Source of the DNA: an uncultured delta proteobacterium
GTDB taxonomy: Bacteria > Myxococcota_A > Polyangia > Polyangiales > Polyangiaceae
Direction: 5' to 3'
DNA: 37,463 nt
NCBI GenBank assembly: GCA_903892415.1
Contig: CAITIQ010000071.1
Location: 1-37,463, forward strand
Made by a program: the position numbers and the translations under genes. The notes beneath the pieces were generated by a model that saw nothing but the letters and a program-made list of their open reading frames with translations, did no database searches and had not been told where the DNA came from. This document shows positions 24,901 to 32,062 of the stretch, piece by piece; position 1 is the first letter of the stretch; the number at the start of each line of letters is the position of its first letter.

Positions 24901-26599
24901 CGCCCTCCATCAACTCGCCATCGACCTCGAGCGCCAGCTTTTCTATCTGCGCGCCAGGCGGAAGCGGAAAGCGAAAGATGCCCTCGAGTTCCTCGTCCGT
25001 TTGGTTGGTGAAGACCTCTTCCACCTCGGTGCGGGCCACGAGATCCACCACGCGCACCTTCACGTTGTGCTTCGTAAGCTTGACTGCGCCGGCGCGCTCT
25101 TCTTGCGTCCCCGGCTTCTTCGCTCGCAGCTCGCCAAGCCCTTTGAGGGCCGGCGCATCCACATCATCCGCGCTCTCCGAGCTCCACTCGAGCACGTCGC
25201 TCAAGGTCGACTTGGAGGCGACCACCGGCTCACCACGATCGGCGATAGTGGCCTCTTCTCCCGCACGCACCTTGGCGGTGACACCGGAGTTGCTCGTGAC
25301 CTCGACCTTGCCGCGTACGACCTCCACCGAGGAACGACGGTCGGTCACGGTCGCCGCCACCTTGGTGCCAACGAGCTTCACCTCACCCTGCGGGAGCTTG
25401 ATCACCGCCGGCTCTTGCTCCGACTTTTCCTTCACCTCCGCCACGACCATTCCGCGAGCAACCTCGAGCCGGCGTGATGCACCACCAGGCAACGTCACCT
25501 CGGAGTTGCGATCGATCGCCACCCACTCGCCATCGGCGAGCTTCACACGAGCGCGCGTCTTGGAGTCGGTCTTGAGCGTGGAACCTGCATGGATCTCGCT
25601 GCCTTGGGCCAACTCGGTGCACTTGGTCCCCTGGCAAACCTCGAGGCCGCCGCTCTTGTCCGAGGAGGCGCGCGTAACGCTAGCGAGCGTGCCCTTCCAA
25701 CCACCGTCCTCAGTCGCGACGGAGTTGCGGTTTTCTTCCTGCTTGTTCACCAAGAACGCGCCGACCGCTGCAGCGGCGGCCATGCCACCCACGAGCGCGA
25801 AGGCGAAGCCGCGTCGGCGAAACGGCGAGACGGTCGCCCCTTGCCGCTGCGTCTTCGGTGCAGGTGAAGCCGGTTCGGCGGGTGCGCTGGGACCTTCTGC
25901 CGAGCTCGCCAAGGTCCGCGACGACGGGCCGGAGTTGGTAACGAGCCCACCATGTTGAGGCCCAGTGTTGTTGCGACCGGTCGTGGCTTCCACGATCACC
26001 CCCGACGAATCGAGCGTTGGTCCCACGGGGCTCGGAGCGGAATCTCCGGCTCGCAACACGGCCGAAAGCGGGATCGTCTTGTTGGTAGGGGCGTAGGGGT
26101 CGGAGATCTCAGCGGAGATCTCAGAGGCTCCGCCGTGCTCTCCGAAGAAGGTAGGCGCCTTCAGAATCGTGGCGTTGCCGTCCACCGCGCTGGCCGTAGG
26201 CTCGGGGGCCACGGCGCTGGCAGCTCGCGTTTCTGCAAGCGGGGCGAATTCGGTCGGCGCTGAAGCAGATACTTGGCGCGGGTCTTCAAGGAGCGAGCTC
26301 GGGGCCGGTACTACGCCCGAGTTGCGTGCCGCGGAGCTCAACGCTTGCGACGAAGCAGGACCATCGGGTCTCGCCTCGAGCACCAAGCTCAACATGCGCT
26401 CGGCGAAGCCTGCCGACGGCTGGAAATCCGCTCCAGCGTGTTGGATCGCGTCGATCACACGCTCTGCTTCGTACTTCACGTCCCGGCAGTGATCGCAATC
26501 GGCGATGTGATCGGTGAGACGAGCGGACGCGAGACCGTCGAGTACACCCGCGACGGCATCCTCGACCTCCAGACATTGTTCACTTTTGATCGTGCTCAT
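21908..26599 (-). CDS. Giant transmembrane anti-sigma factor with FecR, VIT and VWA domains
   Basis: The 1563-residue protein looks like a cognate anti-sigma factor with a huge ectodomain. Residues 31-38 form the zinc anti-sigma motif H-x3-C-x2-C (His31, Cys35, Cys38). A disordered linker (85-262) leads to one membrane span (264-284). Outside follow a FecR-like beta domain (about 330-455), a VIT domain (about 508-590, VRVVDLVARTEVEEVF, FRFPLPPGA), and a VWA domain (about 797-980) with an intact MIDAS DSSRS (Asp803) and a later Asp in YLGDGTPT. The region after VWA (IVALSKQFNVASKHTSMIVLE) is typical of VIT-VWA proteins. Residues about 1300-1400 are TPR-like and 1450-1563 form a beta domain resembling DUF2135, ending Gly-rich. 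Cys322 and Cys327 precede FecR. The gene starts 21 bp after the ECF sigma gene. Confidence 0.85.
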   Translation of the reverse strand: MSTIKSEQCLEVEDAVAGVLDGLASARLTDHIADCDHCRDVKYEAERVIDAIQHAGADFQPSAGFAERMLSLVLEARPDGPASSQALSSAARNSGVVPAPSSLLEDPRQVSASAPTEFAPLAETRAASAVAPEPTASAVDGNATILKAPTFFGEHGGASEISAEISDPYAPTNKTIPLSAVLRAGDSAPSPVGPTLDSSGVIVEATTGRNNTGPQHGGLVTNSGPSSRTLASSAEGPSAPAEPASPAPKTQRQGATVSPFRRRGFAFALVGGMAAAAAVGAFLVNKQEENRNSVATEDGGWKGTLASVTRASSDKSGGLEVCQGTKCTELAQGSEIHAGSTLKTDSKTRARVKLADGEWVAIDRNSEVTLPGGASRRLEVARGMVVAEVKEKSEQEPAVIKLPQGEVKLVGTKVAATVTDRRSSVEVVRGKVEVTSNSGVTAKVRAGEEATIADRGEPVVASKSTLSDVLEWSSESADDVDAPALKGLGELRAKKPGTQEERAGAVKLTKHNVKVRVVDLVARTEVEEVFTNQTDEELEGIFRFPLPPGAQIEKLALEVDGELMEGAFVDRDRGAAIWRGVIQNAAPKTPKPREEIVWVPGPWRDPALLEWQRGGRFELRIFPIPKKGSRRVVLTYTQTVPQSNGVRRFTYPLAHDGTGNTKVDEFNVDVQLLGHDKTYGVETRGYQLAKGDASGGADKLTLAEKNFVPAGDLTVEYALPNRDTELTSWAYDMPASRVGPQPKEKLALQAPTTPSVGGVNAKDAALEAKSIVDDTSPYVAMALRPKLPRFAEGKDRLHVIVVDSSRSMVGERFARATRLAASMVREMDRRDQFLVLACDTTCQPMGATQSRTLPLPSEPSAEAAQQVESFLGTIEPDGGSNLLAAVQAARTAAGAKSGRELRIIYLGDGTPTVGPGKAATIESAVRHALPSGDGSVVAVALGSDADATSLAAMARGGNGVMVPYVPGQRVNAAAVDVLAAAYGSVLSDVEVELPPGLSEVTPQRLDPIPAGGEAFVFARMHGSKQVEGNVVVRGRIGSEKFEQTFPAKVLASSSAGNAFVPRMFAAAKIADLETLGRSDDKTRIVALSKQFNVASKHTSMIVLESAAMFKAFGLERNGIDEVFTGEQQASSESANAEGEAGEESKDALDAGLLDRERAKGSKAEESDASFSPAAEPSLGFGGGGQGSSGRAPSPAATAAPAFGPSAAQSPPAKPSSKKAPLSVASDPFDQSWNRQPVRRPNMIPMRKVFDRKASFSTDNALANEVAASLRTAEDASKSQPDSRDRTIALYRSLIASGRVGEALEVVAKWSQRDALDADAVIARSDLAAMNGDRERAIRILSGLADVRPSDKGIQKRLIGAFSQMGASDLACQHRMALADIDSENVTSVAEAVRCSQDQGLSNLSSAFRDNAPSTLRDKIDIAARSAKLNTVPTVAGDLRISATWNQGTDLDFALIDKNGKRLSWLGSTVQNVSVSSKDASSFSGESLGFTNLASGNYTLEVVRAKSSSGTLPPVSGEITLTLPGGELRKIPFTLNAARGQVGTVRVFFTSRLVPVNGGGWGGF

Positions 26600-26620
26600 G
26601 ACTTCGCTCCTTCAACTCCC

Positions 26621-27208
26621 TTAAACATCCGCCAAAGATTCTCGAAGCCGCACCAAGGCTCTGCTCACGCGCTTACGCGCGGCGGCCTCATCGACCCCAC
26701 ATGCCTCCGCGACTTCGCGAAAGCTCAAGCCGGCGTCGTACCGAAGTACGACCGCCTCACGTTCACTCGGCTTCAACGCCGAGAGCGCCGTCCTTGCGCG
26801 GACGGCTCGCTCGCGTTCAATCGCAAGCTCGGTGGTATCCAGCCCCTTACCGGTGTCATGGACAAGCCGGAGCTTCGCGGCGCGGCGATGCTTCATCTCG
26901 TTGTGTCGCCCGCAGATCCTGCGCGCGATACCGTAGAGCCACGAGCGAACCGAGCCTTCGAAGCGGAACGACGGGAACGCGTCGTAGGCGGCGATCAGCG
27001 TCTCTTGGACCAACTCTTCCGCTTCGGCTTGGGAGCCGGTGAGCGCCATGCACAGCCGTCCGAGAGGGGCCGAATACGAACGCGCACACTTTGCGAGTGC
27101 CGCCTTGTAGTCCCCCTGGGAGATCAGTTGCCCAATGACCTCTCCCTCGTCCGTCTTCGTTTCGGAGCGCGCTAGCGCTTTGACCATCTTGACCTCTCGA
27201 TCGTGCAT
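26621..27208 (-). CDS. ECF (sigma-70 family, extracytoplasmic function) sigma factor
   Basis: ECF factors direct RNA polymerase to a small regulon when released from an anti-sigma factor. The 195-residue protein has region 2 (about 45-105, with EELVQETLIAAYDAFPSF and VRSWLYGIARRIC) and region 4 (about 144-193, with LKPSEREAVVLRYDAGLSFREVA and a KRVSRALVRLRESL recognition helix), linked without extra domains. The ATG at 27208 has GAGG four bases upstream; an ATG at 27187 with GAGAGG is an alternative; the frame opening at 27310 has no support. The anti-sigma gene follows by 21 bp. Autoregulation is likely, and the divergent region upstream carries an 11-bp direct repeat. Confidence 0.93.
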   Translation of the reverse strand: MHDREVKMVKALARSETKTDEGEVIGQLISQGDYKAALAKCARSYSAPLGRLCMALTGSQAEAEELVQETLIAAYDAFPSFRFEGSVRSWLYGIARRICGRHNEMKHRRAAKLRLVHDTGKGLDTTELAIERERAVRARTALSALKPSEREAVVLRYDAGLSFREVAEACGVDEAAARKRVSRALVRLRESLADV

Positions 27209-27361
27209 GTGACCTCGTGGTGGCCTTTCGTGACCGAATGCGCGTAACGCCGCGTTCACCGGCGAAGACAGGTGACAGGGTGCGGACAATCTGCGGCCCG
27301 CCCCTTGCAAAGCGGAAGGTTAGCGGACAATCTCTACGCTGGTCCGTCCCAGGAGCTTCCA
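27209..27361. promoter_or_regulatory. Divergent region between ECF sigma and pseudo-HtrA genes, with an 11-bp direct repeat
   Basis: The sequence GCGGACAATCT occurs exactly twice, at 27282-27292 and 27323-27333, 41 bp apart (about four helical turns). The second copy ends 28 bp before the pseudo-HtrA ATG and could contain a -10-like CAATCT with TTGCAA (27305-27310) 17 bp upstream. The repeats could be sites for a regulator or for the ECF holoenzyme. A good ribosome site AGGAG lies at 27351-27355. Confidence 0.5.
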
Positions 27362-28840
27362 ATGCCGATCAACTCGCAGCACCCCACGATTCAGCCGGAA
27401 AGCCACATGACAGCCCCTCCCGATAGCGCAGCTCGCCAGCTCGTGAGCAGATCGGGTGTGAACCAGCGGCAACAACCTGCGTCACCATCCATTCACACTC
27501 GCCGCTGGCTGAACGGATGTCTGTTGGCGATTGGAGGTTTGTTTACGAGCAGCGTGGCTACGGCAGAGCCGGTAGCCCAGGCGAAGGCCACGGCCCAAGC
27601 AGCGCAGAAGCTCGCTGAGGAGCTGCTTCCGGTCGCTGAAGAATCACCCGAGGTGAAGGCTGCACGGGGGATCGTCGTGATTCAGCGAGCAGGCCAACCC
27701 ATTGGGCTTGGCACAGTGCTCGCCAAGGACGGTCGGATTTTGACGGCGCTCTCGAACCTTGGCTCTGGCAACGACCTCGAGGCCAAATTCGCCGACGATA
27801 GCGTCAAGAAACTGAAGGTCGGTCACAGCGACCGCGTTTGGGATCTCGCGCTGCTCGTGCCGCAGAGCGGCAAGTGGAGTGAAGGCTTGGTCGCGTCGAG
27901 CGTCGACCCGCTGCGCGACGACGCCGAGATTCACGCCTTCAGCGGAGGGAAGGGCAAACCCGCCGCAGTGCCGATCGAGCTGCGAACCCGTCGCTCGCTG
28001 ATCGGCGGGGATGATCGGCTTCTCGAGCAAGCGTTGGAGCTGGGCTCACGTGTGAACGGCAAGGACGTAGGCGCCCCGTTGATCGATGAAAAGGGCCGCG
28101 TCGTCGGCGTGCTCGGAAGAGCCTGCCTTCCCATCGAGGGTAAGCCTTGCGCGCCGGTTGCTTACGGTGTGCCGGTATCGGCCATCAAGTCCTTCCTCAA
28201 GTCGGTGCCCGAGGACGCAGTACCCCCGGCCGCCTGGCTCGGCATCCAGGGCGCTGCCGAATCAACCTCGGTGGTGAAGGGTGTTCGCATCCTCTCCGTC
28301 GCAAAGGGAAGCCCCGCCTCAGAATCGAAGCTCAAGTCGGGCGAGAAGGGCGAAGGCGATCTGATCGTTGGTGTGAACGGGAAGCCCGTTACGACGCCGG
28401 AAGAGTTGGCGGAGGCCGTCCGCGCTCACTCCGTCGGCGAGAAGATTCCCCTCACGTTGCTCAGCAAGGGGAAGTACCGAACGGTCGATGTACTGCTCAA
28501 GGCCCCTCCGGAAATGGCGAAAGCCGTGACGACGAAGGTCGCCGCAAAGCCCAAAGCCCGGCTCGCCGAGCCCGAGCCTGAAGCCGCAGCCACGGAGGAG
28601 GAAGACAACTCGCAGCTGACCCCGCGCGACGCGCTCGGCCTCGCGAAGAAGGGGCTGTCGGGCAAGAAGACCATCACGATCAGCACGCACCCCAAGAAGT
28701 CGAGCAAGCCCGCCAAAGCAGAGAAGCCTGCCAAGCCGGAGAAACCGGCCAAGGCAGCCAAACCCGCCAAACCGAAGAACGCTTCACCTCCCGCTAAGCC
28801 AGAGGGCAACGAGGAAGATCAGTTCGACGACCCCGAATGA
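27362..28840 (+). CDS. Exported HtrA/DegP-like PDZ protein lacking the catalytic His and Ser
   Basis: The 492-residue product has a long polar N-terminus, a signal-like hydrophobic core (about 50-66, LNGCLLAIGGLF, then VATAEP), a trypsin-like domain (about 100-275), a PDZ domain (about 290-380: AWLGIQG, GVRILSVAKGSPA, GDLIVGVNGKPV), and a Lys/Pro/Ala-rich tail with (K)PAKP units. In HtrA proteases the motifs are ILTNNHVV, D-L-A and GNSGGPL; here they read ILTALSNL (His replaced by Ser131), DLALL (Asp161 kept) and KDVGAPL (Ser replaced by Val236). It cannot be a normal serine protease and may act as a scaffold or sensor. AGGAG 6 bp upstream supports the ATG at 27362; the ATG at 27407 is an alternative. 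It is divergent from the sigma factor gene. Confidence 0.82.
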   Translation: MPINSQHPTIQPESHMTAPPDSAARQLVSRSGVNQRQQPASPSIHTRRWLNGCLLAIGGLFTSSVATAEPVAQAKATAQAAQKLAEELLPVAEESPEVKAARGIVVIQRAGQPIGLGTVLAKDGRILTALSNLGSGNDLEAKFADDSVKKLKVGHSDRVWDLALLVPQSGKWSEGLVASSVDPLRDDAEIHAFSGGKGKPAAVPIELRTRRSLIGGDDRLLEQALELGSRVNGKDVGAPLIDEKGRVVGVLGRACLPIEGKPCAPVAYGVPVSAIKSFLKSVPEDAVPPAAWLGIQGAAESTSVVKGVRILSVAKGSPASESKLKSGEKGEGDLIVGVNGKPVTTPEELAEAVRAHSVGEKIPLTLLSKGKYRTVDVLLKAPPEMAKAVTTKVAAKPKARLAEPEPEAAATEEEDNSQLTPRDALGLAKKGLSGKKTITISTHPKKSSKPAKAEKPAKPEKPAKAAKPAKPKNASPPAKPEGNEEDQFDDPE

Positions 28841-28903
28841 CTCGTGCCAGGTCGAAGGTCCACCGGGGCCTTCGGCCGTTTTTCCGAAGAAGGCACGAGT
28901 CAT
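28837..28903. repeat. 12-bp perfect inverted repeat enclosing a terminator
   Basis: ATGACTCGTGCC (28837-28848, overlapping the stop codon of the pseudo-HtrA gene) is the exact complement of GGCACGAGTCAT (28892-28903). The 43-bp interior contains the terminator hairpin and an alternative hairpin CTTCGG (28870-28875)/CCGAAG (28884-28889). The whole could fold as one long compound stem on either strand. Confidence 0.75.
28850..28883 (+). terminator. Intrinsic terminator after the pseudo-HtrA gene
   Basis: GGTCGAAGG (28850-28858) pairs with CCTTCGGCC (28869-28877), 9 bp with one G-T pair and a 10-nt loop, followed by G and five T (28879-28883). It lies 10 bp after the stop codon. Confidence 0.75.
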
Positions 28904-28916
28904 GCTGTTCACTGCA

Positions 28917-28931
28917 TCCACCTTCGGTGGA
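28917..28931 (+). repeat. Short hairpin TCCACC-TTC-GGTGGA
   Basis: This 6-bp perfect stem with a TTC loop is followed by ATGACAG. It matches the hairpin at 3159-3171 except for a compensated base pair (A-T in place of G-C), and the trailing GGAATG-CAG is shared. It sits between the two terminators of this gap. Confidence 0.4.
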
Positions 28932-28957
28932 ATGACAGGCACTGCCGACAATGGCTC

Positions 28958-28987
28958 AAAGCCCTCCAAGCTGTGCTGGAGGGCTTT
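28958..28987 (-). terminator. Hairpin terminator after nadA
   Basis: A perfect 11-bp stem, AAAGCCCTCCA and TGGAGGGCTTT, with an 8-nt loop lies 30 bp after the nadA stop. On the minus strand the stem ends in TTT. The symmetric A/T ends allow it to work in both directions. Confidence 0.75.
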
Positions 28988-29017
28988 CGGCTTTGGGGCG
29001 TCTGTTGAGGTCGGGCG

Positions 29018-29950
29018 TCAGCTGAGGTCGAGCATGCGCTCCATCGGAATGCGCGCTTGCGTGCGCAACGTCTCGTCCATCTCGATGCGCGGGGTCAAGT
29101 CGCGCAGGGCCACGTACAGCTTCTCGAGTGTGTTCATTCGCATGAAGGGGCATTCATTGCAGGCACAGTTCGCCTGAGGCGGGCCAGAGATGAACTCCTT
29201 GGTCGGATTGGCCTTCTTCATTTGGTGAAGGATCCCGTCCTCGGTCATGACGATGTAGCGCTGGCTGCTGTCGCTGATGGTGTACTTGAGCAAGGCCGTG
29301 GTTGAACCGACGTAGTCGGCCAGCTTCAACACAGGCTCCTCACACTCGGGGTGGGCGATGATCTTCGCGTCGGGGTAGCGCTCGCGCAGCTGAGTGAGTT
29401 TGCGTTCGCTGAAGGTCTCATGGACCACGCAGCTGCCCTGCCAAAGGCGCATCTTTCGCCCTGTTCGCTCGCTTAGCCAGCGGCCAAGGTTCTTGTCCGG
29501 AGCAAACAGGATCTCCTTGTCCTCCGGGATCGCGCGAACGATCTTCTCGGCGTTGGAGGACGTGCAGATGTAGTCGCTGGCAGCCTTCACCTCGGCCGAA
29601 CAGTTGATGTACGAAATCGAGACCGCGTCGGGGTACTTCGCCCGCCACGCGCGAAACCGATCCCCCGGACAGCCGTCGGCGAGCGAGCAGCCGGCCGCCA
29701 TATCCGGCACCACCACAATCTTCTCCGGATTCAGGATCTTCGCCGTCTCGGCCATGAAGTGAACACCGGCAAAGAGGATGACGTCGGCGTTCGTCTTCTT
29801 GGCTGCCTGGGCCAACTGCAACGAGTCCCCCAGGAAATCGGCCAGATCTTGGATCTCCCCGTCTTGGTAGTAGTGCGCGAGGAGAATGGCGTTCTTCTCG
29901 CGCTTGAGGTCGATGATCGCTTGTTCGAGGTCTTCGGGCAGCCCGTTCAT
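29018..29950 (-). CDS. nadA: Quinolinate synthase NadA
   Basis: NadA condenses iminoaspartate with dihydroxyacetone phosphate to quinolinate for NAD synthesis, using a [4Fe-4S] cluster. The 310-residue product shows the NadA motifs [58 protein letters not shown] and [10 protein letters not shown]. Likely cluster ligands are Cys88 (AAGCS), Cys174 (GSCVVHE) and Cys267 (last Cys of CACNEC). The ATG at 29950 gives the usual length; the longer frame opens with a GTG at 30073 and adds residues without similarity. No nadB or nadC lies in the window. The gene is monocistronic, with a hairpin terminator downstream. Confidence 0.97.
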   Translation of the reverse strand: MNGLPEDLEQAIIDLKREKNAILLAHYYQDGEIQDLADFLGDSLQLAQAAKKTNADVILFAGVHFMAETAKILNPEKIVVVPDMAAGCSLADGCPGDRFRAWRAKYPDAVSISYINCSAEVKAASDYICTSSNAEKIVRAIPEDKEILFAPDKNLGRWLSERTGRKMRLWQGSCVVHETFSERKLTQLRERYPDAKIIAHPECEEPVLKLADYVGSTTALLKYTISDSSQRYIVMTEDGILHQMKKANPTKEFISGPPQANCACNECPFMRMNTLEKLYVALRDLTPRIEMDETLRTQARIPMERMLDLS

Positions 29951-30129
29951 GGCGAAAACGTAGGGTGAATACGCTTTCTTGACCAGCCGGGAGCGGCCAC
30001 CTACCCAGGCGAAGGCTCGCGATCTCGTGCGAATCCGAGTGAGATCGCTCAATTCACCTCCCTGGAGCAGCACGGAAAGGTCCCAAATCCGAGACGACCT
30101 TCGTACGAGGTCTTTGGTAGAGTGCAGCC
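29951..30129. promoter_or_regulatory. Divergent region between nadA and the first Ser/Thr kinase, with an 8-bp dyad
   Basis: The region holds a perfect dyad GCGATCTC (30019-30026) and GAGATCGC (30041-30048) with a 14-bp spacer, so the half-site centres are 22 bp apart (two helical turns), as for a dimeric repressor. No clear -35/-10 pair was recognised. Its position suits control of nadA (an NrtR/NadQ-like role would be speculation) or of the kinase gene. Confidence 0.4.
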
Positions 30130-32055
30130 ATGTCGGACGCGCGACTCCGCGCTCAATGTGAAGCCCGCTTGGGTACCACCCTTCGAGGGAAGTGGGTGCT
30201 CGAGAAGCTCGTCGGTATCGGCGGGATGGCTGCGGTATACGCGGGGGCGCACAAGATTGGCCGGCGCGATGCGATCAAGATCCTCCATGCTGAGGTGGCC
30301 AAGAGCACCGAGATCCGCACGCGCTTCGAGCAGGAGGCCGCCGTTGCAAACAGCTTCTCCCATCCGGGCGCTGTGGAGATTCGCGATATCGACGTGACCG
30401 AAGACGGCTGTCCGTTCCTGGTGATGGAGTTTCTGCAGGGCGAGACACTCGGTGAGTGGGCCCGCCGCCTTTTCGAGAAGGGTCAAGAGTTCCCACTCGA
30501 AGATTTGATGCGCTTCACCTCAGAGCTGCTTTCGGCCCTGGGGGCGGCGCACGCCCAGGGCATCGTGCATCGCGACATCAAGCTCGACAACGTCTTCATT
30601 ACCGAGTCCGGCTCGGTCAAAGTGCTCGACTTCGGTATTGCGCGACTCGCTCATGGCCGCGCGATCACCGTAGCCGGCGCGCGACTTGGAACGGCGGCTT
30701 ACATGGCGCCGGAACAAGTTCGCGGAGAGCAAGTGGACGGGCGCGCCGATCTGTTCTCGGTCGGAGCAACGCTGTACCGCTTGCTTTCGAAGCAGCGCAT
30801 CCACGAGGCAAACTCGGAGGCCGATCTCTTCATTCGCATGGGGACCGAGCAGGCACCGGCGATTCTCAGTGTTGCGCCCGAGGTCCCAGCAGACATCGCC
30901 GCCATCGTCGACCGCTCGCTGAAGTTCAAGGCAGACCAACGCTACCCCAACGCGGCAGCGATGGCCGCCGACGTCCAGCGCGTACGAGCCAACTTGGGAA
31001 GCCAACAGAAGCGCGACGTTCAGCTTTCGCGCACCGTTCCACTGAGCATGGCGGTGTTGCAATCCGCCGCTCAGTCGCATGCAGCGGCACAGGCGCAGGC
31101 GGCGTCCCAAGCAGCTCCGGTCAGCCTGCGCACGCCCGAACCAACGCAGCTCAAGCCCAACACCGACGATGGGCCGGCCTCGATGGGCAACGCTAAGACC
31201 AATGCGCTTCCGGTGCAGAAGGCCATGCTTTCGACCGTGGTCGCACCTTCGCCCATGGCCGCACCGGCGGGCCGTTCCAGCGCGGGCCTCGCAGGCGTGA
31301 GCCAGCCGCCGCAGAGCATGCGTTCGGGAAGTGGTGATTCGAGCGCCAACTTCAAGGCTTTGAAGTCGTCCGACATGAACCTCGGCACACAGGCGATGCC
31401 CAACCGCGGCTCGTTGCTACCGCCGCAAGGTTCCGCTGGGATTTCGCCTCCCCCCAATTCATTGCGGACCCAGCAGCTGCCGACCGCCCAGCCACAGTCG
31501 TTGGCACCATCCGACGGTCAGTCGTTCCGTACGCCGTACGCGTCGGTTCCTCAAGGCCGGGCAGCCTCACCGGCTCTCCCCGCTTCACTCCGTGAGACCT
31601 CGCCGCCGGTCACCCCAGCACCCGCCACAAAACCGAGCGGCCCTGAGTGGGTACCGGCTGCGCCAGGCGTTGCGGTGCTGCAAGACACGCAGCGCAAAAA
31701 GATCTCTCCCTGGGTGATCGTGGCGATCCTCGGACTGCTCGGGTTGGCCGCAGGAGCGGTGGGCGTATTGCTCATCCAAGGGGCGAACGCGGAATCAAGC
31801 GAAGAGTCCGAGTCTGGGGATTCGCCGCAGGAAAAGAAGAGCAAGAAAGCGAAGGCGAAGACCAGCGCCACAAGTTCGGCGGTCGCTCCTGCTGCCCCAA
31901 CTGCTGCTCCAGCTGCTGTGCCCTCGCCGGCTACCCCGCCGCAACCAAGCCCCACGCCTCAGCCCAACCCTGCGGATCCGTCACCCAAGCCGGCTCCCAG
32001 CGGCACGCTCCCCAAGCCCTCCTTGAGCAGCTTCACCCTACCCAAGTTCCGTTAG
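30130..32055 (+). CDS. Membrane-anchored eukaryotic-type Ser/Thr protein kinase
   Basis: The kinase phosphorylates Ser/Thr of proteins. The 641-residue product has an N-terminal kinase domain (about 23-290) with Gly loop GIGGMAAVY (29-37), Lys50 in [14 protein letters not shown] (Asp149, Asn154), DFGIA (Asp167) and [10 protein letters not shown], all intact. A disordered Ala/Gln/Pro-rich linker (about 300-525) leads to one membrane span (about 527-550) and a 90-residue charged then Pro-rich tail outside. It carries no PASTA or other recognisable sensor domain. Its stop is 7 bp from the stop of a second kinase gene on the other strand, with no room for a terminator between them. Confidence 0.95.
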   Translation: MSDARLRAQCEARLGTTLRGKWVLEKLVGIGGMAAVYAGAHKIGRRDAIKILHAEVAKSTEIRTRFEQEAAVANSFSHPGAVEIRDIDVTEDGCPFLVMEFLQGETLGEWARRLFEKGQEFPLEDLMRFTSELLSALGAAHAQGIVHRDIKLDNVFITESGSVKVLDFGIARLAHGRAITVAGARLGTAAYMAPEQVRGEQVDGRADLFSVGATLYRLLSKQRIHEANSEADLFIRMGTEQAPAILSVAPEVPADIAAIVDRSLKFKADQRYPNAAAMAADVQRVRANLGSQQKRDVQLSRTVPLSMAVLQSAAQSHAAAQAQAASQAAPVSLRTPEPTQLKPNTDDGPASMGNAKTNALPVQKAMLSTVVAPSPMAAPAGRSSAGLAGVSQPPQSMRSGSGDSSANFKALKSSDMNLGTQAMPNRGSLLPPQGSAGISPPPNSLRTQQLPTAQPQSLAPSDGQSFRTPYASVPQGRAASPALPASLRETSPPVTPAPATKPSGPEWVPAAPGVAVLQDTQRKKISPWVIVAILGLLGLAAGAVGVLLIQGANAESSEESESGDSPQEKKSKKAKAKTSATSSAVAPAAPTAAPAAVPSPATPPQPSPTPQPNPADPSPKPAPSGTLPKPSLSSFTLPKFR

Positions 32056-32062
32056 TCGGCCG

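Noticed and set aside
24674..25958. Long plus-strand open frames (267 and 362 residues) opposite the anti-sigma gene
   Set aside because: Low-complexity translations rich in Arg/Ser/Thr, antisense to well-supported FecR and VIT domains.
27362..28840. Active DegP/HtrA protease
   Set aside because: The positions of the catalytic His and Ser are occupied by Ser and Val in otherwise alignable motifs.
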